Shown here piece by piece: positions 16,650 to 24,997 of a stretch of 64,000 nt of DNA. The stretch's first letter is position 1. Every line of letters begins with the position of its first letter. Made by a program: the position numbers and the translations under genes. The DNA is from an uncultured Burkholderiales bacterium (GTDB lineage Bacteria > Pseudomonadota > Gammaproteobacteria > Burkholderiales > Burkholderiaceae), in NCBI GenBank assembly GCA_946480465.1, contig CAMLJY010000023.1:1-64000 (forward strand), written 5' to 3'. The notes beneath the pieces are model-generated. The model was not told where the DNA came from. It saw only the letters and a list, made by a program, of their open reading frames with translations, and did no database searches.

Positions 16650-17129
16650 ATGAGCAGCCGCCTGCCGGCACCGCGTGAGGCGCAGCAGCTGGTGCGCCTG
16701 CGCACGCTGCGCGTGCAGCGCGCGCGTGAAGCCTGTGCCGCCGCAGCGGCCGGCGTGGCCGCCGCCCAGCAGGCCGTTGCCGAACGGCAGCACCAGATCA
16801 GCCGCGTGCGGCAGCAGCAGCAGGCCCTGGTGCGATCGATGGCACAGGGTTTCGACGGCGGACTCGCGCGCTGGTCGCGGCTGCTGGTGGCCCAGCGCGA
16901 CAAGCTGGCCGACCGGCTCGAACGCGACGAGTACGCCTTGCTCGGCGAGGAGCACCGGCTGCAGGAAGCCCACGATGCCGCCGCGCGGGCCCGCGCCGAG
17001 CTGAGCCGCGCACTGGCCCGTGAAGACGCGGTGCGCGGCCTGCTGGGCCAGGCCTGCGCGGCGCTGGCACGCCGGCGCGAGCATGGCGCTGAGCTGGAGC
17101 AGGACGACCAGCGGCAGGTGGCGCGATGA
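16650..17129 (+). CDS. sctO: T3SS ATPase stalk protein SctO (HrpB7/YscO-like)
   Basis: This 159-aa protein is almost entirely alpha-helical, rich in Arg/Ala/Gln/Glu, with heptad-like spacing typical of the antiparallel coiled coil of SctO/FliJ. SctO forms the central stalk of the SctN ATPase and contacts SctV. Sequence identity is low in this family; the call rests on coiled coil, length and position between sctN (11-base gap) and sctP (4-base overlap). The start ATG 16650 follows the overlapping short reading GCATGAGCGGTGTGCG. Confidence 0.8.
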   Translation: MSSRLPAPREAQQLVRLRTLRVQRAREACAAAAAGVAAAQQAVAERQHQISRVRQQQQALVRSMAQGFDGGLARWSRLLVAQRDKLADRLERDEYALLGEEHRLQEAHDAAARARAELSRALAREDAVRGLLGQACAALARRREHGAELEQDDQRQVAR

Positions 17130-17878
17130 ACGGGGTGGGGCCGCGGGGTGGCTTCGCGCCTTTGGCGGTGGAACGGGTTGCCCGCGCATCCTCGGCCCTG
17201 GACCGTGCCGCGCTGCCGCGGGCGGGGACGGTGGCCGCCGCACCCGTCGGGACAAGACCTGAAGCGGCGCCAATAACGAGGTATCAGCGCGTCAGTGATG
17301 CAGAACTCGTTCAGCCCGAAGGCGGCGCCCGTGCGGCGGCCGGACGGCTCGGCGAACACGCCGCGCAGGCCCTGGGCGCGCAGTTCGCGCGGGCGCTGGA
17401 CCAGCGATCGGGCGACGAGGCGCCGGCTCCCGCCGTCCCGCCCGATGCGGCGGCCATGCCGTGGTGCGGGCTGCTGCCTGCGTGCCTTCCCCCCGGCCTG
17501 TCCGCCGGCGCGCCGCTGCCTCCCGCGCCGGCGTCCGCGCCTGCCGACGCGGCAGCGGCCGTGCACGCCGCCGCCGCGCCGGGCGATGCCGCGCCGCTGC
17601 TGCTCGCCGCCGCCGAACCCGGCGCGGCCTGGGAGCTGTCGCTGAACGAGCCGGACGGCTTGCAGCTGGCCCTGCGCGCCGAACGCCAGGCCGGGCCCGC
17701 GGCCGGCGGCCCGCCCGCGGCGTGGCAGCTGGTGGTCTGCGCTTCCGGCGCCGACGTCGCCGCGCTGCAGCGCCATGCGCCCCGCCTGGCCGAGCGCCTG
17801 TCCGCCCGCGGGCTGGCACCCGCGCACCTGCGCATCGAGCCCGAACACGCCGCCGCGCAGGACACGCGCCGCGATTGA
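17126..17878 (+). CDS. sctP: T3SS needle-length/substrate-switch protein SctP-like (HpaP/FliK type)
   Basis: This 250-aa protein has a disordered Ala/Pro/Gly-rich N-terminal two thirds and a compact C-terminal domain (about 168-238: WELSLNEPDGLQLALRAERQ, LVVCASGADVAALQRHAPRL, LSARGLAPAHLRIEP). The latter resembles the FliK/HpaP C-terminal switch domain that acts on SctU. The overlap with sctO and the order O-P match T3SS clusters. Its stop codon TGA is part of the TTGAAC element of the next promoter-like motif. Confidence 0.72.
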   Translation: MNGVGPRGGFAPLAVERVARASSALDRAALPRAGTVAAAPVGTRPEAAPITRYQRVSDAELVQPEGGARAAAGRLGEHAAQALGAQFARALDQRSGDEAPAPAVPPDAAAMPWCGLLPACLPPGLSAGAPLPPAPASAPADAAAAVHAAAAPGDAAPLLLAAAEPGAAWELSLNEPDGLQLALRAERQAGPAAGGPPAAWQLVVCASGADVAALQRHAPRLAERLSARGLAPAHLRIEPEHAAAQDTRRD

Positions 17879-17905
17879 ACCCCCGGCCGGGCGCCGGCAA
17901 CACAG
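17875..17905 (+). promoter_or_regulatory. ECF-type promoter motif, copy 4
   Basis: TTGAAC (17875-17880), 16 bases, GCAACACAG (17897-17905), 49 bases before the DUF6683-like gene. It overlaps the sctP stop codon. The second half is identical to copy 1. Confidence 0.7.
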
Positions 17906-17954
17906 CGCGGACCGGTTCGGCATCCCGCCGAGCCCGCCCAGGATCCATCGACCC

Positions 17955-18632
17955 ATGAGCCGACCGACCCCGACCGACCTGCCGCGCCAATTGGGCGATG
18001 CCATCGCCGCCGCCTTGCACGCCCTGCAGGCCGCCGGCGCCGCCGAGCCGCCGCTGCGCGTGCCGCGCGCGGCGGCCGCGATTGCGCCGCGGCGGCTCGC
18101 GCGGGCCATGCCCGGCCCCGCCAGCGGCCAGCCCGCGCTGGCCGAGGTGTACCAACGCTGCCTGCAGCGCTACCGGGCGGCGGAGCAGGCCGCGGACGCA
18201 CCCACCGGCGCGGCCGGGGACAGCGACGACCTCGGTGCCGTGCTGTCGAACTTCGTCGCCGCCAACCTGCACGCCCTGCACGGCAGCCTGCCGCCGGCCG
18301 AGGCGCTTCCGGCACTGGCGCGGCAGCTGGCGGGCATCGTGCGCGCCAGCGCGGCGTGGCACGCTTCGCCGCTGCGCGAGCGCCAGGCCTTCGCCGAGCA
18401 GCTGGCGATCCTGGCGGTGCTGGTGGTCGACCTGGCGGCCATCGCCCGCAGCCAGGGTTCGGACCAGCTGGCCGTGGTGCAGCGCCGCGCCCGCGGCTAC
18501 CTGCGCCAGCTGCTGGGCCTGGATCCGGATCTGCTGACGCTGGATGTGAGCGGCCTGGCCCTCCGCGTCGCGGCACCCTGCGGCCCCGTGGGCCGTGCCC
18601 CCACGCTCCGCGATCGTGCGCTCGCCGCCTGA
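17955..18632 (+). CDS. DUF6683-like protein in the T3SS island
   Basis: This 225-aa, mostly helical protein contains DLGAVLSNFVAANLHALHG (about 93-111) and ASPLRERQAFAEQLAILAVL (about 136-155). These patterns resemble DUF6683 proteins, which are often exported; here no signal peptide is evident with the ATG at 17955. Function is unknown. It has its own copy of the promoter motif and sits between sctP and the regulatory genes, so it is probably co-induced with the T3SS. It could be a secreted effector, a chaperone-like factor or a piece of domesticated cargo. The DUF6683 assignment is from memory of the pattern and needs a profile search. Confidence 0.6.
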   Translation: MSRPTPTDLPRQLGDAIAAALHALQAAGAAEPPLRVPRAAAAIAPRRLARAMPGPASGQPALAEVYQRCLQRYRAAEQAADAPTGAAGDSDDLGAVLSNFVAANLHALHGSLPPAEALPALARQLAGIVRASAAWHASPLRERQAFAEQLAILAVLVVDLAAIARSQGSDQLAVVQRRARGYLRQLLGLDPDLLTLDVSGLALRVAAPCGPVGRAPTLRDRALAA

Positions 18633-18647
18633 ACGCCCGCCAGGACC

Positions 18648-19193
18648 ATGGCTGCCGTCACGCCCCTCCATGCCGCCCCGCCGGACGCTGCCTGGCCCGC
18701 GGCCGCGGTCGATGCGCCGGCCGATGCGGCCTTGCACAGTGCCGGCGTCCAGGTTGTGCGCCCGGTCCAGGCCCCGGAGGCGCCCCGCACGCCGGATGCA
18801 GCGCTGCCACTGGCCGACGAGGCCAACGGCTTCACGCTGCCCGCCGACCAGCTGCAGCCCGTCACGCTGATCGGGCTGCAGGTGCAGCCCGGCGACGGGT
18901 GGCCTCTCGGCGCGCAGGCGCGCGCGGCGCGCTGGCAGCGCGAGGGCCGGGAAGAGGGCCAGGAAGAGGGCCAGGAAGAGGGCCAGGAAGAGGGCGCGGA
19001 GCAGGGCGAACACGACGGCGAGCGCCGAGGTGCGCACCACGGCGAGCACCACGACGAGCACCGTGTTGAGCATCAGGCTCGGCGCCCCGGCATGCGCAGC
19101 GATGAGGGCATGCACCCCGACCCCGCCACCCGGCCCGAGCCCGGGCCGGAAGCCGCCCCACGCCACCGGAGGCCTGCATGTCCGCCACGCTGA
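18648..19193 (+). CDS. Hypothetical protein with charged tetrapeptide repeats
   Basis: This 181-aa protein is not recognised. The first 105 residues are Ala/Pro-rich and may hold a secretion signal. Residues about 99-117 contain EEGQ tetrapeptides from a 12-base DNA repeat, followed by a His/Glu/Arg-rich stretch (HDGERRGAHHGEHHDEH) that could bind metal. The tail overlaps the start of the histidine kinase by 16 bases. The opposite strand over the repeat reads as a hydrophobic ALFL repeat, but codon bias and gene direction favour the plus strand. The codon pattern is less clean than in neighbours, so the exact 3' end is uncertain. Confidence 0.45.
   Translation: MAAVTPLHAAPPDAAWPAAAVDAPADAALHSAGVQVVRPVQAPEAPRTPDAALPLADEANGFTLPADQLQPVTLIGLQVQPGDGWPLGAQARAARWQREGREEGQEEGQEEGQEEGAEQGEHDGERRGAHHGEHHDEHRVEHQARRPGMRSDEGMHPDPATRPEPGPEAAPRHRRPACPPR
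18942..18996. repeat. 12-base tandem repeat in hypothetical gene
   Basis: About four copies of GAAGAGGGCCAG encode EEGQ repeats. The unit length equals that of the repeats at 1, 5696 and 26940. Confidence 0.85.
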
Positions 19194-20334
19194 GCACCGG
19201 GCTGCCGGCGCTGGACGCGGTGCTGCCGCCCGCGGCGCGCCGTGCGCTGTCGGCCTTCGGCGAGCCGGTGGCGCTGCTGCACTGCGGCACGGCCACGCTG
19301 CGCTGGACCAGCCCGGCCTGGTGCGCGCTGCTGCCGGCGGGCGCTGCCGGCACGCCGCTGGCCCGGCTCGATCCCGCGCTGCCCGCGCTGCTGGCCGGGG
19401 CCGCGCCCGGTGCGCCCGCCGCGCAGGCCTGGCGCTGGGCGCGGCCGGGGCCTGGGATGCCCAGCTGGTGCCGCACGACGACGAGCACCGCCTGCTGCGC
19501 CTGGCCGACCGCCGCGAGCAGGGCCGCGAACTGCAGCGCCAGCTGGACGATCGCGAGCAGCTGCTGTTCACCTCACGCGTTATCTCGGTGGGTGAGATGG
19601 CCAGCACGCTGGCCCACGAGCTGAACCAGCCGATCGGCGCCGCGGCCAACCTGTTGCGCGGCCTGCGTGCCCGGCTGGCGCGGCGCCGGCGGCCGGCTGG
19701 TCACACCGCCGCGGCGGCACAGGCCGAGGAGGCGCGGGCCGAGGAGGCACAGGCGCTGGACCGCGCCATCGAGCAGGTGATGTTCGCCTCACGCGTGATC
19801 GCCCGCATCCGCGAGTTCACGCAGTCCCACCAGCCGCGGCATGCGCGCCTGGACCTGGGGGCGCTGGTGCGCGCCTGCGCCTCGCTGCTGGACTGGGACC
19901 TGCGCCGCAGCGGCGCCGCGCTGGAACTGGTCCTGCCCGAGGCGCCGGTGCGCGTGCGCGGCGACGAGGTGATGCTGCAGCAGGTGGTGGTGAACCTGAT
20001 GCGCAACGCGCTGGATGCGCTGCGCAGCGACCCGCCGGCCACGCCGCGGCTGAGCCTGCGCCTGCTGGTGCGCGGCCGCGAGGCCGAGCTGCAGGTGCGC
20101 GACAACGGCTGCGGCCTGGCCGACGATGCGGCGGCCCGGCTCTTCGTGCCCTTCGCCTCGTCCAAGCCCAACGGCATGGGCATCGGCCTGTCGATCTGCC
20201 GCTCCTTCGTCGAGCTGCACCAGGGCCGCCTGTGGTTCAGCCGCAATGCCGACCGCGGCGCCACCTTCCACCTGGGGCTGCCGCTGCTTTCGGACGGCAG
20301 CGATCCCACGCCATTCACCGGAGCATGCGAGTGA
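19178..20334 (+). CDS. Sensor histidine kinase of a T3SS-linked two-component system, apparent frameshift
   Basis: The sensor reads in two frames. From ATG 19178 the N-terminal domain runs to about 19445 (SATLSTGLPALDAVLPPAAR, RWTSPAWCALLPAG). From there the kinase core continues one base earlier in frame: HisKA H-box LAHELNQPIG, N-box LMRNALDAL, G1 DNGCGLADD, and G2 GMGIGLSICRSFVELHQG. A single missing base near the CCGGGG run at 19443-19448 would join them. No transmembrane segment is visible, so it should be cytoplasmic. Its stop overlaps the response regulator start (GTGA). Partners of FixL/FixJ type are expected; it likely controls part of the T3SS. The core alone could also be translated from an internal GTG. 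Confidence 0.75.
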
Positions 20335-21002
20335 GCACCGTCTACATCGTCGACGACAACCCCGAGTTCCGCGAGTCCACCCGCTTCTGGCTCGCCGGCT
20401 GCGGCTTCGAGGTGCAGGCCTGGGGCGACCCGCGCGAGGCGGTGGAGGCCCTGGCCCGGCGCGACCGCGGCGAGCGCTGCTGCCTGATGCTGGACGTGCG
20501 CATGCCCGAGCTGTCGGGCCTGGACGTGCACGACCGCCTCAACGCTTGCGGTGCCGCGCTGCCGGTGATCTACATGAGCGGCCATGCCGACGTGCCGCTG
20601 GCGGTGCAGGCGATGCGCAAGGGCGCGGTCACGCTGCTGGAAAAGCCCTTCGACGACGAAGCGCTGGAGGCCGCGCTGGAGGCGGCCTTCGCCTCCATCG
20701 GCGACGTGGCGCGGGCCGCGGCCGCCGCCGCGTCCGTGCCCGAGCCGTTGCCGCATGCCGCCGCCGAGGAGGCCGAGGCCGACGAAGCGCAACGCCGCTT
20801 CAACAGCCGCGAGGCCTCGCTCACCCCGCGCGAACGCGAGGTGCTGGGCCACGTGGTGCAGGGCATCTACAACAAGAACATCGCCGACCGCATCGGCCTG
20901 TCGATCAAGACCGTCGAGCTGTACCGGGCGCGCGGCATGGCGAAGATGAAGGCCCGCTCGGTGGCGGAGCTGACGCGGATGATGGTCAGCCGGCGGGCCT
21001 GA
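20331..21002 (+). CDS. LuxR/FixJ-family response regulator
   Basis: This 223-aa regulator has a receiver domain with acidic pocket D8-D9, phospho-acceptor Asp55 in CLMLDVRMPE, conserved Ser in YMSGHAD and Lys in LLEKPFDD. After an Ala/Glu-rich linker comes a LuxR-type DNA-binding domain (LTPREREVLGHVVQGIYNKN, about 163-182). GGAG at 20319-20322 is 8 bases from GTG 20331 and only 2 from ATG 20325, so I prefer the GTG, which also overlaps the kinase stop. It should receive phosphate from the adjacent kinase and activate target promoters. Confidence 0.93.
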   Translation: MSTVYIVDDNPEFRESTRFWLAGCGFEVQAWGDPREAVEALARRDRGERCCLMLDVRMPELSGLDVHDRLNACGAALPVIYMSGHADVPLAVQAMRKGAVTLLEKPFDDEALEAALEAAFASIGDVARAAAAAASVPEPLPHAAAEEAEADEAQRRFNSREASLTPREREVLGHVVQGIYNKNIADRIGLSIKTVELYRARGMAKMKARSVAELTRMMVSRRA

Positions 21003-21003
21003 C

Positions 21004-21933
21004 ATGAGGCGTGACCCCGAGGCACCCGGCCGGGCCGGCGGCGAAACCACCCTGATCCGCCCCGCGGCCGCCGCAGCGCGCGGCGCAACGTCCCAGGGTA
21101 CGTGGTTCGAGGCCCCGACACCGCACGGCCCGCTGGCGCTGTGCCTGCACGAGGCCGGCGGCCCCGCAGCGCATGCCGCGGCGGCGGCGCTGGCCTTGCA
21201 GCGCGCCGCCGCGCTGCTGCAGCCCATCGACGACTGGCTCGGCGACGGGGCGCCGGACTGGCGCTGGGCGCCCGCGCCCGCAACCGGGCCGGACGCGGCG
21301 GCGTTGCGCCTGCCCTGGCGCGAGGGCGGCCACCAGCTCATCGCCCCCTGGCGCTGGCTGCGCGCCTTGCCGCCACCGCCACCGGCACTGGCCGCGGAGC
21401 TGCAGTGGCCGGCGATCGAGGCGCGGCTCGGCATCACGCGCCTGCGCCTGGCGGGCGAGCAACTGCAGCAGCTGGAGCCGGGCGGCGCGCTGCTGCTGCC
21501 CGCCTCGATGCGGCCCGGGTGGACCGGCTGGCTGCACGGCAGCGCCGAGCCGGCCGAGGCCGGCTCGGCGCTGCTGCTGGACGATCCGGCACGGCCGCGC
21601 ATGCGGCGGCACACGCCGGCCCAAACACAGGCGGGCGAGATAACGCTGGACATGGATGGCATGGTCGGCGGCCGGCCGTGCGAGGTGCGCCTGCACCTGA
21701 CACGCGCCTTGCCCGCCGGCTGCCTGGCGGGCTGGTGCGACGAGCCGCTGCGCGACGCCATCGCGCCCGACCTGGCCGCCTCGCTGTGGCAATGCGCCGC
21801 CGCGCGCGAACCCGAACGCTGCCTGGCCCAGGGCCGCCTGCTGCCCTGGGGCGACGGCTGGGCATTGCTGATCGATGGCCTGGGGGAAGAAACGCGACAA
21901 GCAGCGGCACAAGCGCACGTTTTGCCCGGCTGA
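21004..21933 (+). CDS. sctQ: Candidate T3SS C-ring/sorting platform protein SctQ, SPOA domain not evident
   Basis: This 309-aa protein lies directly before sctR, the usual place of sctQ in Hrp2 clusters. Its middle part (ARLGITRLRLAGEQLQQLEP, then GALLLPASMRPGWTGWLHG) resembles the N-terminal domains of HrcQ. A canonical C-terminal SPOA barrel, which binds SctL, is not visible; the tail RLLPWGDGWALLIDGLGEE is too short. Either the protein has diverged strongly or a separate SPOA protein exists elsewhere. No frameshift that would restore an SPOA domain was found downstream. ATG 21004 follows the regulator stop by one base. Confidence 0.55.
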   Translation: MRRDPEAPGRAGGETTLIRPAAAAARGATSQGTWFEAPTPHGPLALCLHEAGGPAAHAAAAALALQRAAALLQPIDDWLGDGAPDWRWAPAPATGPDAAALRLPWREGGHQLIAPWRWLRALPPPPPALAAELQWPAIEARLGITRLRLAGEQLQQLEPGGALLLPASMRPGWTGWLHGSAEPAEAGSALLLDDPARPRMRRHTPAQTQAGEITLDMDGMVGGRPCEVRLHLTRALPAGCLAGWCDEPLRDAIAPDLAASLWQCAAAREPERCLAQGRLLPWGDGWALLIDGLGEETRQAAAQAHVLPG

Positions 21934-21955
21934 TCGCGACCGACCCGCAAAGGCC

Positions 21956-21986
21956 TTGAACCGCCGCGCCGGCCGCCGCGACACAG
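21956..21986 (+). promoter_or_regulatory. ECF-type promoter motif, copy 5
   Basis: TTGAAC (21956-21961), 16 bases, GCGACACAG (21978-21986). The sctR ATG at 21993 is only 7 bases downstream, so a transcript from here would be leaderless or nearly so, unless sctR starts later. The single A-to-G change in the second element distinguishes it from other copies. Confidence 0.6.
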
Positions 21987-21992
21987 CGGGCC

Positions 21993-22649
21993 ATGGACCT
22001 CACGCAATTCACGCCCTCGTCGGCCCTGCTCACCGTCGTCGCGCTGGCGCTGGCGCCCTTCGTCGCGGTGATGGTGACCTCGTTCACCAAGATCGTCGTC
22101 GTGCTCAGTCTGCTGCGCAACGCGCTGGGCCTGCAGCAGGTGCCGCCCAACGTGGTGCTGAACGGCCTGGCGCTCGTGCTCAGCATCTACGTGATGTACC
22201 CGGTGGGCAGCGACATGGCCACCCGCGTGCAGGCCGTGCCCGAGGCCGCCGCCGGCAGCACGCAGGGCCTGCTGAAGGCCGCGGAAAGCGCCAAGGAGCC
22301 GCTGCGCGAGTTCCTGATCCGCCACAGCCGCCCGCTGGAACGCGCCTTCTTCCTGAAGACCGCGCAGAAGGCGCTGAAGCCGGAACAGGCCGCCGCGCTG
22401 ACCGAACGCGACTTCCTCGTCGTCGTTCCCGCCTTCACCGTCAGCGAGCTGGCGGTCGCCTTCGAGATCGGCTTTCTGATCTTCCTGCCTTTCCTGGTGA
22501 TCGACCTCGTGATCTCCAACGTGCTGATGGCCATGGGGATGATGATGCTGTCGCCCACCACGGTGTCGATGCCGTTCAAGCTGCTGCTGTTCGTGCTGAT
22601 CGATGGCTGGGTCAAGCTGACCCACGGCCTGGTGCTGACCTACGCCTGA
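21993..22649 (+). CDS. sctR: T3SS export apparatus protein SctR
   Basis: This 218-aa protein belongs to the FliP/HrcR family. Visible are the conserved opening MVTSFTKIVVVLSLLRNALG (about 27-46), QVPPN, and the C-terminal ISNVLMAMGMMMLSPTTVSM (about 176-195) with PFKLLLFVLIDGW. SctR forms the pseudo-helical core of the export gate pore with SctS and SctT. The family length is about 215-220 aa, so the annotated start fits. The gene is followed 4 bases later by sctS. Confidence 0.97.
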   Translation: MDLTQFTPSSALLTVVALALAPFVAVMVTSFTKIVVVLSLLRNALGLQQVPPNVVLNGLALVLSIYVMYPVGSDMATRVQAVPEAAAGSTQGLLKAAESAKEPLREFLIRHSRPLERAFFLKTAQKALKPEQAAALTERDFLVVVPAFTVSELAVAFEIGFLIFLPFLVIDLVISNVLMAMGMMMLSPTTVSMPFKLLLFVLIDGWVKLTHGLVLTYA

Positions 22650-22653
22650 TGCC

Positions 22654-22926
22654 ATGGGACACGCCGATATCCTGCAATTGACGCAGCAGGCGCTGTGGTT
22701 CGTGCTGCTGCTGTCGGCCCCGCCGATCCTGGTGGCGGCGGTGGTGGGGCTGGTGATCGCCTTCGTGCAGGCGGCCACGCAGCTGCAGGAGCAGACGCTG
22801 CAGTACGTCGCCAAGTTCTTCGCCATCGTCGTCACCATCTTCCTCACCGCCTCGCTGCTGGGCGGCGGGCTGTACCAGTTCGGCGACCGCGTGTTCACCG
22901 ACTTCGCCGGCCTGGTCCGGCGCTGA
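22654..22926 (+). CDS. sctS: T3SS export apparatus protein SctS
   Basis: This 90-aa protein of the FliQ/HrcS family has two transmembrane helices (about 17-38 and 51-72) and conserved core residues such as APPILVAAVVGLVIAFVQAA and TQLQEQTLQYVAKF. It packs around SctR/SctT in the export gate. Length is standard for the family. Confidence 0.97.
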   Translation: MGHADILQLTQQALWFVLLLSAPPILVAAVVGLVIAFVQAATQLQEQTLQYVAKFFAIVVTIFLTASLLGGGLYQFGDRVFTDFAGLVRR

Positions 22927-22940
22927 TCCCGGTACCGGCA

Positions 22941-23735
22941 ATGGACGGCCTCGCCCTCGTCACCCCGCTGCGCGAGCTGGTGCTGCTGCTGGGCCTGTCG
23001 ACCACCCGCGTGGCCGTCGCCTTCCTGCTGGTGCCGCTCTTCACCGCGGACCTGATTCCCGCCACCGTGCGCAACGCGATGTTCGCCGCCATCGCGCTGA
23101 TGGCCCTGCTGATGCAGCCGGCGGCGGGCCCGGTGCCGGCGGGCTTCGCGCTGCTGCCGCTGTTCGCGAAGGAGGCCTTCATCGGCGGTGCGCTGGGCCT
23201 GCTGTTCTCCGGCGTGATGTGGGCCTTCGAGATCGCGGGACAGCTGATCGACACCAAGGTGGGCATGACGCAGGCGCAGGTGACCGACCCGCTGTCGGGC
23301 CACCAGACCTCGCTCACCGGCGCGCTCTTCGCCCGCCTGGCGAGCTGGGTGTTCATGGCCAGCGGCGGCTTCATGGTGATGATGGCCGCGCTGTTCGAGA
23401 GCTATTCGCTGTGGCCCGTGCGGTCCCCGCTGCCCACGCTGGCCGCCGGCGGCGCGCAACTCTTCGAGGCCGAGTTCGGCCGCGTGATGCTGCTGGGCCT
23501 GCTGGTGTCGGCGCCGGCCCTGGTGCTGCTGTACGCGGTGGACGTGGTGCTGGGCCTGGTCAACCGCTTCGCGCAGCAGCTCAACGTGTTCTCGCTGTCG
23601 ATGTCGCTGAAGGCCGTGGCCGCGACCTGGATCATCTGGATCCAGCTGGCCAGCCTGGTGCAGCTGCTGCAGGACGACCTGCTGGCGCGCGGCGGCATCG
23701 TGCTGCGCACGCTGCGCGTGCTGTTCGGCGGATGA
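22941..23735 (+). CDS. sctT: T3SS export apparatus protein SctT
   Basis: This 264-aa FliR/HrcT family protein has several hydrophobic helices and conserved segments such as RVAVAFLLVPLF, FAKEAFIGGALGLLFSGVMW and EIAGQLIDTKVGMT. SctT closes the SctR5-S4-T1 export gate. I chose ATG 22941, which gives normal family length; reading further upstream runs into sctS. The gene ends 13 bases before sctU. Confidence 0.96.
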   Translation: MDGLALVTPLRELVLLLGLSTTRVAVAFLLVPLFTADLIPATVRNAMFAAIALMALLMQPAAGPVPAGFALLPLFAKEAFIGGALGLLFSGVMWAFEIAGQLIDTKVGMTQAQVTDPLSGHQTSLTGALFARLASWVFMASGGFMVMMAALFESYSLWPVRSPLPTLAAGGAQLFEAEFGRVMLLGLLVSAPALVLLYAVDVVLGLVNRFAQQLNVFSLSMSLKAVAATWIIWIQLASLVQLLQDDLLARGGIVLRTLRVLFGG

Positions 23736-23748
23736 GCGGGGACCGGCG

Positions 23749-24975
23749 ATGGCGGACAAGAACGACGGCGGCGACAAGACCGAGCAGCCCACCGCGAAGA
23801 AGCTGGACGACGCCCGCAAGAAGGGCGACGTCGCGAAGAGCCGCGAAGTCACCAGCGCGGTCGGGCTGGTGTTGTGGCTGGCGCTGGTGGCGCTGGCCAC
23901 CGGCTTCGCGGGCAAGCGCCTCGCTGCGCTGTTCGAGGCCCTCTTCGGCGTCATCGGTGCCGGCTGGGCCCACACCGGTTTTGCCGCGGCCGTGCGCAGC
24001 ATCGGTGCCCTGGCGGCGGAGCTGGGGCTGACGCTGACGGCCATCCTGATCGTGCCGGCCGCGCTGGTCGGCCTGCTGGTGGACTTCCTGCAGACGGGCC
24101 CGGTGCTCAGCTTCGAGAAACTCAGCCCCAAGCTCGAGAACATGGACCCGGTGGCCGGCGTCAAGCGCATGTTCTCGATGGACCAGCTGGTCGAGGTGAT
24201 CAAGGCCGTGGCGAAGACCGCGCTGCTGCTGGCGCTGGGCTGGGTGGTCGTGCGCGGCCTGCTGCCGCAGCTGGTGCTGCTGGGCCGCGCGCCCGAGCTG
24301 CCGCCGGCCGCCATCGGCGCGCTGATGAAAAGCCTGACGCTGCAGCTGATGGGCTGGGCCGTGGGCCTGTTCGCGATGGTGGCGATCCTGGACGCGGTGT
24401 ACCAGCGCCATGCCTTCCTGAAGAAGATGCGCATGAGCCTGCGCGACATCCGCCAGGAGATGAAGGACAGCGAGGGCGACCCCCACGTGAAGGCCCAGCG
24501 CCGCCAGCTGGCGCAGGAGCTGTCGCAGCGCCCCGCGGCGCAGGCGGCGCGCCAGGCCAGCGTGCTGGTGGTGAACCCCACGCACGTGGCCATCGCCATC
24601 GACTACGACCGCGACAGCTGCCCCGTGCCCACCGTGACCGCCAAGGGCGAGCTGAGCGAGGCCCGCGCGATGCGCGCCGCGGCCGAGGAGGCGGGCGTGC
24701 CCATCGTGCGCAACGTCCCGCTGGCGCGTGACCTGCTGGCGCGCGCCGAGGTCGGCGACGTGGTGCCGGCCGACCTGTTCGACCTGATCGCCGAGGTCAT
24801 CCTGTGGGCGCGTGAAGTGCGCGAGCAGGTGGACGCGCAGCGCGCCGCCGGGCACGCCGCGGCCTGGGGCCTGCCGCTGCCCGCGGCCGCCGCGCCGCGC
24901 CGCCGGGCCGCGCCCGGCCTGGACCTCACCGCCTACCCGGACCGCTCGGCCGGTCCCTCGCGCGAGCTGCATTGA
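23749..24975 (+). CDS. sctU: T3SS autoprotease/specificity switch protein SctU
   Basis: This 408-aa FlhB/HrcU family protein has a basic N-terminus (DKTEQPTAKKLDDARKKGDV), four transmembrane helices and a cytoplasmic domain with the self-cleavage motif NPTH (about 275-278, in VVNPTHVAIAIDYD). Cleavage between Asn and Pro switches export from early to late substrates. The conserved GxPxxRNVPLAR region follows. The C-terminal tail is about 45 residues longer than in the shortest homologues, and Ala/Arg-rich. Confidence 0.97.
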   Translation: MADKNDGGDKTEQPTAKKLDDARKKGDVAKSREVTSAVGLVLWLALVALATGFAGKRLAALFEALFGVIGAGWAHTGFAAAVRSIGALAAELGLTLTAILIVPAALVGLLVDFLQTGPVLSFEKLSPKLENMDPVAGVKRMFSMDQLVEVIKAVAKTALLLALGWVVVRGLLPQLVLLGRAPELPPAAIGALMKSLTLQLMGWAVGLFAMVAILDAVYQRHAFLKKMRMSLRDIRQEMKDSEGDPHVKAQRRQLAQELSQRPAAQAARQASVLVVNPTHVAIAIDYDRDSCPVPTVTAKGELSEARAMRAAAEEAGVPIVRNVPLARDLLARAEVGDVVPADLFDLIAEVILWAREVREQVDAQRAAGHAAAWGLPLPAAAAPRRRAAPGLDLTAYPDRSAGPSRELH

Positions 24976-24997
24976 AGGCAAGGAAAGGAACCACCCG

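Noticed and set aside
18862..19200. Hydrophobic minus-strand reading with ALFL repeats
   Set aside because: It results from the 12-base repeat read backwards; gene order and codon bias support the plus strand.
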